Assembly: GCA_015075225.1 (NCBI GenBank)
Contig: JABTUQ010000005.1
Span: forward strand, 62,001 to 126,000
Direction: 5' to 3'
DNA length: 64,000 nucleotides
Source of the DNA: Burkholderiales bacterium
Lineage (GTDB): Bacteria; Pseudomonadota; Gammaproteobacteria; Burkholderiales; Nitrosomonadaceae
A program made the position numbers and the translations under genes. Numbering within the stretch: position 1 is the first letter of the stretch; each line of letters begins with the position of its first letter. Below the pieces are notes generated by a model. It did no database searches and had not been told where the DNA came from. It worked only from the letters and a program-made list of their open reading frames with translations. Below, piece by piece: positions 1 to 10,619 of this stretch.

Positions 1-1851
1 GGCGGCGCCGCGAATCGTCAGCATCCTTTCTGGATTGAGTGGAGTGCGGGTGGCAGGAACGGCAATGGCGCGCTGGCCGGAAAGGTATTGCCCGGTCAAC
101 GAATCCGGATTGGTTTGAATGGCTGCCGGGGTGCCTTCCGCCACCACACAACCGCCATGTTCGCCCGCACCGGGACCCATATCGACCACATGATCCGCCA
201 GCAGGATGGCGTCCTGATCGTGCTCCACCACGATGACGCTATTGCCGAGATCGCGCAAATGTTTGAGCGTATCGAGCAGGCGTTCGTTGTCGCGCTGATG
301 TAATCCGATCGAAGGTTCATCCAGCACATACATGACGCCGGTCAGCCCGGAGCCGATCTGGCTGGCCAGGCGAATGCGCTGCGCCTCGCCACCGGAAAGC
401 GTGTCGGCGGAACGGTCGAGCGAAAGGTAATCAAGTCCGACATTGTTGAGAAACTGCAGGCGGCTGGAAATTTCCCGGATGATGCGCTCCGCAATTACCT
501 GTTTATGCCCTGCCAGCGCCATCTCGTCAAAAAACTGTTTGGCCTGCCGCAATGGCCAGCCGCTGATGGCAAAAATGGATTCGCCGCCGACGGACACATG
601 CCGGGCCTCGCGGCACAGGCGAGTGCCAGTGCATTCAGGACATTCACGCGCATTGATGAATTTGGCCAGTTCTTCGCGCACGGTTTGCGATTCAGTTTCT
701 TTGTAACGCCGCTCCAGGCCGGGAATAATGCCTTCGAAAGCATGCGTTTGCTGATGGGCGCGGCCTTGCTCGTTGAGATAGGTGAACGTGATTTTTTCCT
801 TGCCGGAACCATAAAGAACAACCTGCTGCGCAGTTTCATCCAGTTGTTCAAACGGGATTTCCAGATCGAATTGATAATGATTCGCCACTGCCTGCAACAT
901 CTGGAAATAGAACTGATTGCGCCGATCCCAGCTCCGGATGGCTCCTGCAGCCAGCGACAGGTAAGGAAACGCCACCACCCGTGCCGGATCGAAAAAGGTG
1001 ATCTGTCCCAGGCCATCGCATTTGGGGCAGGCGCCCGCAGGATTGTTGAAAGAGAACAGGCGCGGTTCCAGCTCGGACAAGGCATAACTGCAGACAGGGC
1101 AGCTGAATTTGGCTGAAAACAAATGCTCCATGCCGCTGTCCATTTCCACCGCCAGCGCCTTGCCTTCGGCGTGGCGCAATGCCGTTTCAAATGATTCTGC
1201 CAACCGCTGCTTGACCTCCGGAGAAATTCTGAGACGGTCGATGACCACTTCGATCGTATGTTTCTTGGTTTTCTGCAGTTTGGGCAGCGCATCGATGTCG
1301 TACACTTCTCCGTCCAGCCGGACACGCACAAAACCCTGCGCCCGCAGTTCGTCGAACAACTCTACTTGTTCACCCTTGCGTCCACTGACTACCGGAGCAA
1401 GTATCATCAGGCGGGTATCGGCCGGCAGCTGCAGTACGTGATCCACCATTTGCGCAACACTTTGCGCTGCCAGCCCGATACCATGTTCCGGGCAATGTGG
1501 CTCCCCCACCCGGGCGAATAGCAGGCGCAGGTAATCATGAATTTCAGTGACCGTGCCCACGGTGGAACGCGGGTTGTGCGAAGTGGCCTTCTGCTCGATG
1601 GCGATGGCGGGTGACAATCCTTCGATCAAATCCACATCCGGCTTTTGCATCAACTGCAAAAACTGTCTGGCGTAGGCGGAAAGCGATTCGACATAGCGCC
1701 GCTGGCCTTCCGCATACAGCGTATCGAAAGCCAGTGAAGATTTGCCGGAGCCGGACAACCCGGTAATCACGATCAACTGGTTGCGTGGCAGGTCGAGATC
1801 GATATTTTTGAGATTATGTGTCCGTGCGCCGCGGATTCGGATGAGTTCCAT
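1..1851 (-). CDS. uvrA: UvrA excinuclease ABC subunit A (5' part, runs off left edge)
   Basis: DNA damage-recognition ATPase of nucleotide excision repair; dimerises and loads UvrB. The ATG at 1851 gives [18 protein letters not shown] followed by the first Walker A (TGLSGSGKS). The frame stays open for 617 codons to the left edge. Visible are the first zinc-binding region (CPVC ... CPKC), the CPECTGTRL segment, the signature region, and the Walker B/His segment [19 protein letters not shown] ... VIVVEHD. The last visible residues (MLTIRGA) start the second ATPase half, so roughly the C-terminal third is outside the window. No frameshift is seen. It is divergent from the MFS gene with a very short gap. 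Confidence 0.96.
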   Translation of the reverse strand, partial: MELIRIRGARTHNLKNIDLDLPRNQLIVITGLSGSGKSSLAFDTLYAEGQRRYVESLSAYARQFLQLMQKPDVDLIEGLSPAIAIEQKATSHNPRSTVGTVTEIHDYLRLLFARVGEPHCPEHGIGLAAQSVAQMVDHVLQLPADTRLMILAPVVSGRKGEQVELFDELRAQGFVRVRLDGEVYDIDALPKLQKTKKHTIEVVIDRLRISPEVKQRLAESFETALRHAEGKALAVEMDSGMEHLFSAKFSCPVCSYALSELEPRLFSFNNPAGACPKCDGLGQITFFDPARVVAFPYLSLAAGAIRSWDRRNQFYFQMLQAVANHYQFDLEIPFEQLDETAQQVVLYGSGKEKITFTYLNEQGRAHQQTHAFEGIIPGLERRYKETESQTVREELAKFINARECPECTGTRLCREARHVSVGGESIFAISGWPLRQAKQFFDEMALAGHKQVIAERIIREISSRLQFLNNVGLDYLSLDRSADTLSGGEAQRIRLASQIGSGLTGVMYVLDEPSIGLHQRDNERLLDTLKHLRDLGNSVIVVEHDQDAILLADHVVDMGPGAGEHGGCVVAEGTPAAIQTNPDSLTGQYLSGQRAIAVPATRTPLNPERMLTIRGAA

Positions 1852-1972
1852 TGGCTACCTAAGAATGAGTCAACCTGATAATATACCCAACTTCCCCGAT
1901 TTATCACAATTGCGCTTCATGTCTGCCCCACCCACACCCAGTACGAGTACGGCAATAAAACTCCCTGAAAAA

Positions 1973-3331
1973 ATGTCCCGAGTGGAAATACGGGCATCCG
2001 CCAGTCTGGCGAGTGTATATGCACTTCGCATGTTCGGCCTGTTCATCATTCTGCCGGTGTTTACCTTTTTCGCGAAAGAATTGCCGGGCGGGGACAATTA
2101 CACCCTGATCGGCATCGCGCTGGGCGCTTATGGATTGACGCAGGCGATTTTGCAGATCCCGTTCGGCTGGCTGTCAGACCGCATCGGGCGCAAGCCGGTG
2201 ATTTATCTCGGGCTGGTGCTGTTCGCGCTGGGCAGTTTTGTCGCCGCCACCGCTACTGATATTTACTGGGTGATTTTCGGACGTGTCATCCAGGGTGCGG
2301 GTGCCATTTCAGCCGCAGTCATGGCGCTGGCCGCCGATCTGACCCGGGAGGAACATCGCACCAAGGCGATGGCGATGATCGGCATGAGCATCGGCGCGGT
2401 GTTCGCACTGTCGTTGATGATCGCTCCGCTGCTCAATCAATGGGTGGGTGTGCCGGGTATTTTCGTGATTACCGGCTGTCTCGCCATACTTGCGATCGGG
2501 GTGGTGTATAAAGTCGTGCCGGATCCGGCCATCAGTCGTTTTCATTCGGATACGGAAGTTACCTCCAGCCGATTTAGCAGTGTGATTCGCGATGTGCAAC
2601 TGCTGCGATTGAATTACGGGATTTTTGCCCTGCACGCGGTGCTGATGGCGCTCTGGCTGAGCATCCCGCTATCCCTGCGGGAAACCGGCATGGCTGCGGC
2701 AGATCACTGGAAGGTGTATTTCCCGGTCATGATCGGTTCGATGCTGCTAATTGTCCCCGCCATTATTTATGCTGAAAAAAAGGCGCAGCTCAAGCCGGTT
2801 TTCATTGCTGCGATTGCCTTGCTGCTGCTGGCACAAATTTTACTGGCAGCCTTTAACGCATCATTCTGGGGACTGGTTTTTGCGCTGCTGCTGTTTTTCG
2901 CAGCATTCAATTTACTCGAAGCCACCCTGCCCTCCCTGATCTCGAAAATTGCACCCGTCGGCGCCAAGGGAACGGCCATCGGCATTTACAGCAGCACCCA
3001 GTTTCTGGGTGCTTTCGTCGGTTCCGCGCTGGGCGGGTATCTGTTTCAGCATTTCGGGTTTTATGCACTAGCCGCCATGTGCAGCGTATTTCTGGTTCTT
3101 TGGCTGGTGCTGGCTGTCACCATGAAGGCACCAGCAGCAGTGCGTTCCAAAATGTATCAGGTCAGGCCAATGGATACTGACGAGGCCGGTGATCTGTCAC
3201 GCGAACTGGCTGCCTTGCCCGGGGTGAATGAAGCACTGGTTTTGGCCAGCGAGCAAGTGGCCTACCTCAAGGTTGATTTCAACGGATTTGATGAAGAAAA
3301 AGTGATTCAGTTACTGGAAGGAAATAGATAA
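1973..3331 (+). CDS. yajR: MFS transporter, YajR family, with C-terminal YAM domain
   Basis: Inner-membrane major facilitator transporter of unknown substrate. About 12 hydrophobic segments; the family motif GWLSDRIGRKP lies between TM2 and TM3, and RVIQGAGAISAAVMAL is typical of drug/H+ antiporters. The last ~65 residues after the final TM (LPGVNEALVLASEQVAYLK ... EEKVIQLLEG) look like the ferredoxin-like YAM domain of E. coli YajR. Starting at ATG 1973 gives 452 aa, close to the ~454 of YajR. In-frame ATGs at 1865 and 1919 are possible, but 1865 would leave only 13 nt to the uvrA start and no candidate has a good Shine-Dalgarno. The stop TAA abuts the ssb ATG, so the two are probably co-transcribed. 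Confidence 0.85.
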   Translation: MSRVEIRASASLASVYALRMFGLFIILPVFTFFAKELPGGDNYTLIGIALGAYGLTQAILQIPFGWLSDRIGRKPVIYLGLVLFALGSFVAATATDIYWVIFGRVIQGAGAISAAVMALAADLTREEHRTKAMAMIGMSIGAVFALSLMIAPLLNQWVGVPGIFVITGCLAILAIGVVYKVVPDPAISRFHSDTEVTSSRFSSVIRDVQLLRLNYGIFALHAVLMALWLSIPLSLRETGMAAADHWKVYFPVMIGSMLLIVPAIIYAEKKAQLKPVFIAAIALLLLAQILLAAFNASFWGLVFALLLFFAAFNLLEATLPSLISKIAPVGAKGTAIGIYSSTQFLGAFVGSALGGYLFQHFGFYALAAMCSVFLVLWLVLAVTMKAPAAVRSKMYQVRPMDTDEAGDLSRELAALPGVNEALVLASEQVAYLKVDFNGFDEEKVIQLLEGNR

Positions 3332-3814
3332 ATGGCATCCTTGAACAAAGTCATGTTGATTGGCAATCTGGGCCGTGATCCGGAAATTCGCTACATGCCC
3401 AGCGGCGACGCCATGGCGAATCTGAATATCGCCACCACCGATACCTGGAAAGACAAGGGGGGCGAGAAACAGGAACGTACCGAATGGCACCGGGTGGTTA
3501 TGTTTGGCAAGCAGGCGGAAATTGCCGGAGAGTACCTGAAGAAGGGCTCGCAGATTTATATCGAAGGCCGCCTGCAAACCCGCAAATGGACTGACAAATC
3601 CAACGTGGAACGCTATACCACCGAAATTGTCGCCGACCGCATGCAAATGCTGGGTGGCCGCTCGGGAGGAGGTAACTATGAACCGCCGGCCGACCGGGAT
3701 GGCTCCGACTATCCGGGTACGCCATCCGCCAAGGGAGGTTCCAGTGGCCCGGATCCTTTTGGCGGTATGGATGACGATATCCCGTTCTGGGTTTGTTCTC
3801 AATCATGCGAATAG
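3332..3814 (+). CDS. ssb: Single-stranded DNA-binding protein with IS-derived C-terminal extension
   Basis: Binds ssDNA as a tetramer in replication, recombination and repair. The N-terminal OB fold is intact ([21 protein letters not shown] ... [12 protein letters not shown] ... [11 protein letters not shown]), followed by a Gly/Pro-rich linker. SSB normally ends exactly with the acidic tip DDDIPF, whose free terminal Phe docks partner proteins. Here DDDIPF is followed by eight more residues (WVCSQSCE) read from the left end of an IS5-family element that begins at 3789. If the element is removed, the codons read D-D-D-I-P-F-TAG. The gene itself is certain; whether the extended protein works normally is open. 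Confidence 0.95.
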   Translation: MASLNKVMLIGNLGRDPEIRYMPSGDAMANLNIATTDTWKDKGGEKQERTEWHRVVMFGKQAEIAGEYLKKGSQIYIEGRLQTRKWTDKSNVERYTTEIVADRMQMLGGRSGGGNYEPPADRDGSDYPGTPSAKGGSSGPDPFGGMDDDIPFWVCSQSCE

Positions 3815-4681
3815 CTGTATGCCATATGCAATTGACGCCGAATAAATCGTTCACGGTCAATGACATGGCGAGGGCTGTTCACGTGGATGAATTATGGTCA
3901 TATCCTGACTTTGCGCAGGAGTCAGGATGGACCGGACGATGTTACGAGATGACCAGTGGGCACGCATTGAGCAGCTATTGCCGGGCAGAAGGGCGATCCT
4001 GGCTGTACGGCGAAGGACAACCGACGCTTTGTCGAAGCCGTTCTGGATCATGCGTACCGGCAGTCCGTGGCGTGACCTGCCCGAAGAGCTTGGGCATTGG
4101 CATCGGACTTTCGTCCGCTTCTCGCGCTGGCGCGAGAAAGGTGTCTGGGGAGCGTGTGGCAGCAGCACTGCAGGCGATGCTGACATGGAGCATTTGTTCA
4201 TTGACTCGACCATCGTGCGCGCCCACTGCACTCCTGCTGGCGCCCAAAAGCAGGCCAACGGAAATTGGCCGTTCACGGGCGGACTGACCACCAAACTGCA
4301 TGTCGCCGTGGATGCCTTGGGCAATCCGCTGCGGATAATTCTCAGCCGGCCAGATTGCCGATATCAGACAAGCGACCGCACTGATCAGGATCAGCCCGTC
4401 AATTCGTTGTGCCAGCCGACAACGGTGCGACTCGGATGCCTTCGTCACCGCGATTACAAACCAAGGCGGTCGGGCGGTCATCCCGCCACGCTCCAACAGA
4501 CTCAACCGCGCACGTTCGACCGCCATATCTACAAGAGCCGCAATCTGATCGAGCGTTTCTTCGCACGTATCAAGCAATTCAGACGCATCGCCACGCGCTA
4601 CGACAAACTCGCACAATCCTTCCTGTCGTTCGTCCAGCTAGCTTGCGCTATCGTCTGGTTGACTTGATTGAGAACACACCC
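3789..4681 (+). mobile_element. IS5-family insertion sequence (IS427-like), 893 bp
   Basis: Bounded by imperfect terminal inverted repeats GGGTTTGTTCTCAATCA at 3789 and its counterpart TGATTGAGAACACACCC ending at 4681. The flanks are TTCT on the left and TAGG on the right, which fits insertion into a CTAG target; only a T appears duplicated. That target contained the ssb stop codon. The family call comes from the encoded transposase. Confidence 0.85.
3927..4667 (+). pseudogene. IS5-family (IS427 group) transposase, decayed
   Basis: DDE transposase. Recognisable blocks in order: LRDDQWARIEQLLPG, WIMRTGSPWRDLPEELGHW, RFSRWREKGVW, FIDSTIVRAH (first Asp), TTKLHVAVDALGNPLRIIL, and NLIERFFARIKQFRRIATRYDK (catalytic Glu). 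Between them the family sequence jumps among frames: parts of RVAAALQA and the second-Asp segment lie in other frames. The net reading frame is therefore open but the protein is scrambled and probably inactive. Some of the shifts could be sequence errors. Confidence 0.8.
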
Positions 4682-4711
4682 TAGGATATGCCCAGGGTTA
4701 TTTTGTAAATA

Positions 4712-5690
4712 AGTGCCTTCATACCACACCAGCGGTTCATCGATTCCAGGACCATGCCATAGCGGCGCAAGAGTGTGCCCCCGCTGTTGTATTCGGCCAC
4801 CAGTTCCACACCATCATAAGTCAGGCCAGTGATGGTACCCGCCAGGGTGGTCTGGCGCAGACGTCCGGCGCCATCATAGGCCAGACTGTTGTTTGATCCG
4901 GTTTATTGGCACTGACCAGCTGGTTGTCAAGATCGTAGGTATAAGTCCATACTCCGTCCCGGTCAGGTTGCCGCTGGTGTCATGAGTGAGGGTGGCACCA
5001 GCAGCGGCTGTGTACTGGTTGAGGCCGTTGGCGGGTAGTTATTTGTTCCATTGGCACACCCCGTCCACTGGTAACTGTCATTGGTCCAGCTCTGGCCCGC
5101 GATTTCCTGCACCTGGTTGCGGGTGTAGGTGTAGGTTTGATCCTGTGCGGTCCCGGTGAGGTCATGGGTGAGGCTGGAAAGTGCACTCTGGGTGCTGTAG
5201 CCTAGCTGGTAGTGGTGCTGTTACCCAGCGTTACCGTGGTGCGTCGTGAGAGGTCGTCGAAGGCGTAGGTCGCCAGGTTGACCGTACCGGTTTCCTTGAT
5301 CGCCGTCGGACGGTTGAGAGCGTCATAAGTGGTGGTGACGTAAACGCAGTCTCCGGCCAGGTGATGCGGGTGCGGTTGCCTGCCGGGTCATACTGGTAGG
5401 CCAGCGCCTTGCCGCCAGCGGTGGTGCTGGTCAGGCGTCCGGCATTGTCATAGACGTAGCTGATGGCATAGCCGGTTTTGTTGGCGGCTGTCCTGCGGCC
5501 CAGCAGGTCGTAGGTGTAGGTGATGTTGTCCGCAGTGACCGGATAGGTGCGGCTGAGCAACCGGTTGAGGTTGTCGTAGGCCATTGTAATGTTCTGGCCG
5601 TTACGCTTGCGCAAACTGGTGATATTGCCGTTGGCATCCAGCGTCATCTGCTCGTAGTCGGTCATGGCCGCAGCAGTGACTAACGGACCC
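4712..5690 (-). pseudogene. RHS/YD-repeat protein fragment, left copy
   Basis: Read right to left, the translation has the typical YD repeats: MTLDANGNITSL, YDNLNRLLSRTYP, YTYDLLGRRTAANKTGYAI, YVYDNAGRLTSTTAGGKAL, YQYDPAGNRTRITWPETAF. It continues through several frames to VELVAEYNSGGTLLRRYGMVLES near 4740. Multiple frameshifts break it. RHS proteins are polymorphic toxin shells or contact-dependent antagonism proteins. This copy lacks the core C-terminal end (the YYYKARFYSP segment) that survives in the right copy at 7.7 kb. The segment 4712-4960 is nearly the same as 7880-8130. Confidence 0.8.
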
Positions 5691-5862
5691 CAGGATTTGA
5701 GCAGAAAGTCGGATAGCCACTGGCATACGGGCGAGGAAGGTAAAAGGACGTGCAGGTGTCGAACAAGCGAAACGGGAGATACGCCACTATCTAGGAAATT
5801 GTGGTGCATCCCCTGTTTCGTCTTACTACTGGAGCCAGCTCAAAATTGTTGACTACGTCAAC

Positions 5863-6387
5863 CTACTTCTTCCCGTGATACCAGCGCATCAATTCCTGGA
5901 AACCCAGGTAGGTAAACCAGATTCCTCCTGCACCAAAAAAAACTGTAAGGATATAGATGTTCTGCTGGATACCTATGTAGGCCACAGAAATCCCGCTCCA
6001 TATAAAAAACAGGTACGAGAGTGGCTTCAAATACCCACCAATCACGGGAAGTTGTCCTTGGTTGATACTATCAAGAGTGCGCTTTGTCAGATAGCCCGTT
6101 TTTACAAAAAATCGATACCAAGTAGCTACCGGAATGCCTGCGGCAATGCACGCCACTAATATCAATCCTATTATGAATCTGCCATCCTGCGCATAAGGAC
6201 TCGGTTTATCCCATTCCGTCATTGCCCGAGCAACGGCCTCTTCTCCACCCCAAATAAATTCAAGCAGAAATATACCGGGAACGAGCAGAACAACAGCGAC
6301 TATCGGAACTACGGTCATTAGCGTGATCATCGCCAGCAACAAGCGTTTGCCTTGTTGCTTCTCATCAGGCCAGGGCACTTTAGACAC
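5863..6387 (-). CDS. Hypothetical membrane protein beside RHS remnants
   Basis: 174 aa with an ATG start at 6387 and about four hydrophobic segments: LLLAMITLMTVVPIVAVVLL, FIIGLILVACIAAGIPVA, YLFFIWSGISVAYIGI, IYILTVFFGAGGIWFTYL. The ends are charged. I do not recognise the family. It lies between two broken RHS segments, downstream in RHS orientation, where immunity or orphan-tip genes often sit. An immunity role is only an inference from position. The ORF is intact, unlike its neighbours. Confidence 0.6.
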   Translation of the reverse strand: MSKVPWPDEKQQGKRLLLAMITLMTVVPIVAVVLLVPGIFLLEFIWGGEEAVARAMTEWDKPSPYAQDGRFIIGLILVACIAAGIPVATWYRFFVKTGYLTKRTLDSINQGQLPVIGGYLKPLSYLFFIWSGISVAYIGIQQNIYILTVFFGAGGIWFTYLGFQELMRWYHGKK

Positions 6388-6456
6388 CTTATTTACCTAA
6401 ATTAAGTAACTGGCTAAACGTGGTGAATGGGGCCACTCCACCTGATCCTGTAGTGG

Positions 6457-7330
6457 TCAAGTAATTTCGGACACCTCGATAGGTTTTGCGCTGCCATTTT
6501 CGTTCATAGACAATGGTGGCAGATTTCCAGTGCCGAGTTCAGTCTTTTGCAGTTGTAAAGCTGACGATGTAATCATCGATATCATTTTTAGCCTCGGTGT
6601 GGTTCGCATACTGTCGCTGCCAGACGCGTTCCATTTTGAGATTCAGGAAGAATCGCTCGGCGACGGCATTATCCCAGCAATTTCCCTTTCTGCTCATGCA
6701 ATAAAGCCATGTTTATTGAGCAGGTTCTGGTAAAGCTCGCTGGCTATTGACTGCCCTGATCAGAATGAACGATCAGGCCGGATACCGGCTGGCGCTGCTG
6801 GATAGCCATGCTCAATGCGTCACAAACCAGCGTGGCTGACATGTTTGGGGCCATTGCCCAGCCGATGATCCGGCGGCGTACAGATCCATTACGATCGCCA
6901 GATAAAGCCACCCAGTGCCAGTGCTGATATACGTAATATCTGACACGTACGCAGTGTCCGGTGCGACTGGATTGAACTGCCGGTTAAGCGTTGGCGGCTA
7001 CGGCAACCATGCCTGCTGTGTGTCGTATGGATGAATTTCCGCTTCCAGACCGGTTTTAGAGCGGCCTTGCGCATCAAACTGCGCACCTTGTGCCAGCCGA
7101 TCTGAATTCCCTGATTTTGCATCGCAGTAACCAGGCGGCGACTCCATAGCTTTGATGGCTGGCCATGAATGCCGCCTTCAGGTGGACGCTGGCTTTGCAT
7201 AAAACCGGTTTTGCAGAACCTCTGCGCTTCGTAGTAGCCAGAGCGGCTGACGGACAAAACACGGCAAGTTTGTTTTGACCGGATGGCCCCTTTGCAGTTG
7301 ATGAACAAGCTGGTAGCTCATTTCAGTTCG
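6457..7330 (-). pseudogene. IS3-family transposase OrfB (integrase core), several frameshifts
   Basis: Read right to left, the pieces of a DDE integrase are CRVLSVSRSGYYEAQR, LVTAMQNQGIQIGWHKVRSL, KAALKPVWKRKFIHTT, DITYIS-type and [23 protein letters not shown] segments, LIVHSDQGSQY, and AERFFLNLKMERVW, spread over different frames. The likely stop is at 6457-6459 (PIEVSEIT in one frame). Several indels break it; no single frame covers it. Confidence 0.75.
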
Positions 7331-7612
7331 CAGGCAAAGAAGGCCGACGCTTTTTAATATGTCTACATCTCCCTTCAACTGACGGTTCTCCTGCTCCAGC
7401 TGCCGGATACGCTGTTGCTCGGCGGTGAGTGGCTTGCCAATGCCCAGCTGGCCATTTTGCTCCGCGTTGTACTGCTTCACCCAGCGACGAATCGCCGTTG
7501 GGCCAATGTCCATGGTCTCGCTGACGTTCTGCACACTCAGCCCCTGATCATCGATCATGCGAACAACTTCCAGCTTCAAACTGGTATCAGAATGCTCACG
7601 CTGTCTTGTCAT
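7318..7612 (-). pseudogene. IS3-family transposase OrfA (frameshifted near its end)
   Basis: N-terminal helix-turn-helix protein of the IS3 transposase pair: MTRQREHSDTSLKLEVVRM, then SVQNVSETMDIGPTAIRRWVKQY, then the leucine-zipper-like RIRQLEQENRQLKGDVDILK. Around 7350 an A run is one base short of what would give ILKKASAFFACELK and a stop at 7318-7320. In the sequence as given, the frame instead runs into orfB-region sequence down to 7178. Confidence 0.75.
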
Positions 7613-7679
7613 GTAATGCTCCTCAATTGGTGGATTTTCCTCCCATCGAGGTGTCCGGATAAATTAGACCACAGCAGGT

Positions 7680-8371
7680 GAGTAGAACCGTGCTTTATAG
7701 TAGTACAGATTGAGTGAACCTATGAACTGCTGTCCGGTATAGCGGAAACGGATACCGGTAGCGATGTTCGGGTTCACCATACGGGCCGAACTGTGGATGG
7801 CGGTGCTGGTCCCGGCACTGTTGGCGGTGCCGATGACACTGCCCAGTTGGTCCTGGTATAGCCAGGTTTTGTTGGTCGGTGGTGCCTTCATACCACACCA
7901 GCGGTTCATCGACTCCAGGACCATGCATATAGCGGTGCAATAGTGTGCCCCGCTGTTGTATTCGGCCACCAGTTCCACACCATCATAAGTCAGACCGGTG
8001 ATGGTACCCGCCAGGTGGTCTGGCGCAGACGTCCTGCACCATCATAGGCCAGACTGTTGGTTGAACCAGTCTTGTTGGCACTGACCAGCTGGTTGTCAAG
8101 ATCGTAGGTATAAGCATACCCCGTCCCCGGTCAGGTTGCCGCTGGTGTCATGAGTAAGGGTGGCACCAGCAGCGGCTGTATACTGGTCAGGCGTCCGGCA
8201 TTGTCATAGACGTAGCTGATGGTATAGCCGGTTTGTTGGTGGCAGTCGTGCGGCCCAGCAGGTCGTAGGCGTAGGTGATGTTATCCGCGCTGGTCGGATA
8301 GCTGCGGCTGAGCAACCGGTTGAGGTTGTCGTAGGCCATTGTAATGCTCTGGCCGTTACGCTTGAGTGGTT
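7680..8371 (-). pseudogene. RHS/YD-repeat protein fragment, right copy with core C-terminus
   Basis: Starts about two bases after the rho stop codon with KRNGQSITMAYDNLNRLL and continues with YD repeats (YAYDLLGR, ISYVYDNAGRLTS). It then jumps, without the segment present in the left copy, to the end region ELVAEYNSG ... LYQDQLGSVIGTANSAGT ... RFRYTGQQFIGSLNLYYYKA RFYSP. Frameshifted throughout. The conserved RHS core end is followed by the IS3 element instead of a toxin tip. Confidence 0.8.
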
Positions 8372-8372
8372 G

Positions 8373-9632
8373 TTATACACGCCGCATGGAATCAAAAAAA
8401 TCGGCATTGTTTTTTGTGGCCTTGATTTTATCCAGGAGAAATGACATTGCATCCATTTCATCCATCGGATAAAGCAATTTGCGAAGAATCCATATTTTTT
8501 GCAGAACTTCGGCAGGAATCAGCAATTCTTCCCGACGCGTACCCGAGCGATTCACATTGATGGCAGGGTATATGCGTTTTTCTGCCATGCGCCGATCAAG
8601 GTGGATTTCCATGTTACCGGTTCCCTTGAATTCTTCGTAGATGACATCATCCATACGTGAGCCGGTATCCACCAGTGCAGTAGCAATAATGGTGAGCGAT
8701 CCCCCTTCTTCAATATTGCGGGCAGCACCAAAAAAACGCTTGGGACGCTGCAAGGCGTTGGCATCCACGCCGCCGGTCAACACCTTGCCAGAAGCAGGCA
8801 CGATAGTGTTATACGCACGTGCAAGACGTGTAATCGAATCCAGCAGGATAACGACATCTTTTTTATGTTCAACCAGGCGCTTCGCTTTTTCGATCACCAT
8901 ATCGGCCACCTGAACGTGGCGGGCAGCTGATTCATCGAAGGTTGACGATATGACTTCTCCCTTCACAGAACGCACCATTTCCGTTACTTCTTCCGGGCGT
9001 TCGTCGATCAGCAATACCATCAGCACGACATCCGGGTGATTAGCAGCAATGGACTGCGCAATATGCTGAAGCATCACCGTTTTACCGGATTTTGGACTAG
9101 CAACCAGCAGGCCACGTTGACCCTTGCCGATAGGTGCGATCAAATCAACGATCCGGCCAGTAATGTTTTCTTCGGATTTGATATCCCTTTCCAGCGTCAA
9201 GCGTTCAGTCGGAAAAAGGGGAGTCAGATTTTCAAACAGTATCTTGCGTTTGGAATTCTCAGGCGGCTCGTTATTGACTTTATCAATTTTGACCAATGCA
9301 AAATAACGCTCCCCTTCCTTTGGTGGGCGGATCTCACCATCAACCGAATCCCCTGTATGCAGATTGAAACGGCGAATCTGGCTGGGAGAAATATAAATAT
9401 CATCGGGCCCGGCAAGATAAGAGGTGTCAGGAGAGCGTAAAAATCCGAAGCCATCCTGCAGGATTTCTAGTGTGCCTTCTCCGAAAATGCTTTCACCCTT
9501 GCGAGCCTGATTCTTCAAGAGTGCGAAAACCAGATCTTGCTTGCGCATTCGGTTGGCACCCTCGATATCGTTGGCGACAGCCATTTTTACCAGTTCGGAA
9601 ACATGAATGCTTTTTAAATCAGATAAACGCAT
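8373..9632 (-). CDS. rho: Transcription termination factor Rho
   Basis: Hexameric RNA-dependent ATPase/helicase that ends transcription. 419 aa, the usual length, with ATG at 9632 ([18 protein letters not shown]). N-terminal Rho_N and cold-shock-like RNA-binding domains ([19 protein letters not shown] ... [19 protein letters not shown]). ATPase Walker [13 protein letters not shown], then [31 protein letters not shown] (Walker B) and [20 protein letters not shown]. It ends in [14 protein letters not shown] debris starts within a few bases of the stop, so any original downstream terminator is gone or displaced. Confidence 0.98.
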   Translation of the reverse strand: MRLSDLKSIHVSELVKMAVANDIEGANRMRKQDLVFALLKNQARKGESIFGEGTLEILQDGFGFLRSPDTSYLAGPDDIYISPSQIRRFNLHTGDSVDGEIRPPKEGERYFALVKIDKVNNEPPENSKRKILFENLTPLFPTERLTLERDIKSEENITGRIVDLIAPIGKGQRGLLVASPKSGKTVMLQHIAQSIAANHPDVVLMVLLIDERPEEVTEMVRSVKGEVISSTFDESAARHVQVADMVIEKAKRLVEHKKDVVILLDSITRLARAYNTIVPASGKVLTGGVDANALQRPKRFFGAARNIEEGGSLTIIATALVDTGSRMDDVIYEEFKGTGNMEIHLDRRMAEKRIYPAINVNRSGTRREELLIPAEVLQKIWILRKLLYPMDEMDAMSFLLDKIKATKNNADFFDSMRRV

Positions 9633-9843
9633 GAGAGTGACTCTTGAAGATCAAAAATGTGGATGAGGAGAGGGGATTCGAATCCGCTATAGGATTTATG
9701 GAATTATTGCCGACTTATAGAACGCCCGGGCGGCAAAGATCACGCCTGGTAAAAAATCCGGTACCGGCAGAAAAGCAACACCAGCCGAATAAAGATTGCT
9801 TTTGATTCATTCGGCTGACGCCAATATTAAAATCAAGGGAGGC

Positions 9844-10170
9844 TTATAGGTGGCTATCAACAAATGCGGTTAATTGAGATTTTGACAAAGCGCCAACCTT
9901 GGTCGCCTCAATATTTCCATTCTTGAATATCATTAAGGTAGGGATACCGCGAATGCCATATTTTTGAGGTGTGGACTGGTTTTCATCGATATTAAGTTTG
10001 GCAACCTTAAGACGCCCACCATACTCACCAGCAATTTCATCCAGAATAGGTGCAATCATCCGGCATGGCCCACACCACTCAGCCCAGTAATCGACAAGCA
10101 CGGGTGTAGCACACTGCAACACTTCGGCATCAAAATTTGAATCTGTAACGTAATGAATATGCTGGCTCAT
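9844..10170 (-). CDS. trxA: Thioredoxin
   Basis: Cytoplasmic dithiol reductant. 108 aa when started at ATG 10170 ([18 protein letters not shown]), which has an AGAGGA Shine-Dalgarno; an upstream in-frame start at 10200 has none. Active site [13 protein letters not shown], the cis-proline region [11 protein letters not shown], and length are all standard. It lies upstream of rho in the same direction, a common trxA-rho pairing, with a 211 nt gap. Confidence 0.97.
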   Translation of the reverse strand: MSQHIHYVTDSNFDAEVLQCATPVLVDYWAEWCGPCRMIAPILDEIAGEYGGRLKVAKLNIDENQSTPQKYGIRGIPTLMIFKNGNIEATKVGALSKSQLTAFVDSHL

Positions 10171-10619
10171 GAAATCCTCTTTTAACGTTTGTTGGGTCAA
10201 AATGAATACTTAGCGACAATAAGGCTATCCAGGTTATCAACTGAACTCGAACCACCGGTTTAGATAAATTTTTGGCGACGACCTAAACACGGAAAAGATT
10301 CTATGTTTGTATACTACAGAAAGGTTGGATTGGTGGGTGATAAGTGGATTACACAGCACCGTTGCCCTTGTGTTTCTGACAACATAACTGCTACCACAAG
10401 ATAAAGTGTGGAGGCTTAATTTTTCTTATTATACTGACAATATTGACCGAATCAATAAAGCTGCCAACATTTTTTGGTATTTTTAATGGGGTTTGTAAAG
10501 GGATAGCTGGCACCTGAAATAAAAGCAGGCGCACCCCTGGTTCGGTAAGAAAACACGGTTTACCTACGCCCCTTACACACTTAAATTCACATCATCACTT
10601 GAAATCGGATTATCTGACA
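10171..10619. other. Intergenic region, divergent promoters expected
   Basis: About 450 nt between the divergent trxA and mltB starts. It is AT-rich and holds no ORF, RNA gene or repeat that I can support. Promoters for both genes must lie here, but I cannot point to a convincing -35/-10 pair. Confidence 0.4.

Larger units (their letters stand above)
6447..7678 (-). mobile_element. IS3-family insertion sequence, about 1.23 kb
   Basis: Ends carry inverted repeats: TGTAGTGGTC ... TCGGACACCTCGAT at the left, and on the reverse strand at the right TGCTGTGGTC ... CCGGACACCTCGAT. CCTG precedes both ends when read inward, so the exact boundary is uncertain by a few bases. It carries orfA and orfB on the minus strand. 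It sits just after the YYYKARFYSP core end of the right RHS copy, the point where variable RHS C-terminal tips begin. Confidence 0.85.

Noticed and set aside
1742..1972. Upstream extension of the MFS gene to 1742
   Set aside because: It overlaps the uvrA coding start in antisense, adds a hydrophilic stretch unlike YajR, and has no ribosome site.
9674..9685. GGATTCGAATCC resembling a tRNA T-loop
   Set aside because: It is a simple palindrome; the T-stem does not pair properly and no anticodon or acceptor arms fit on either strand.
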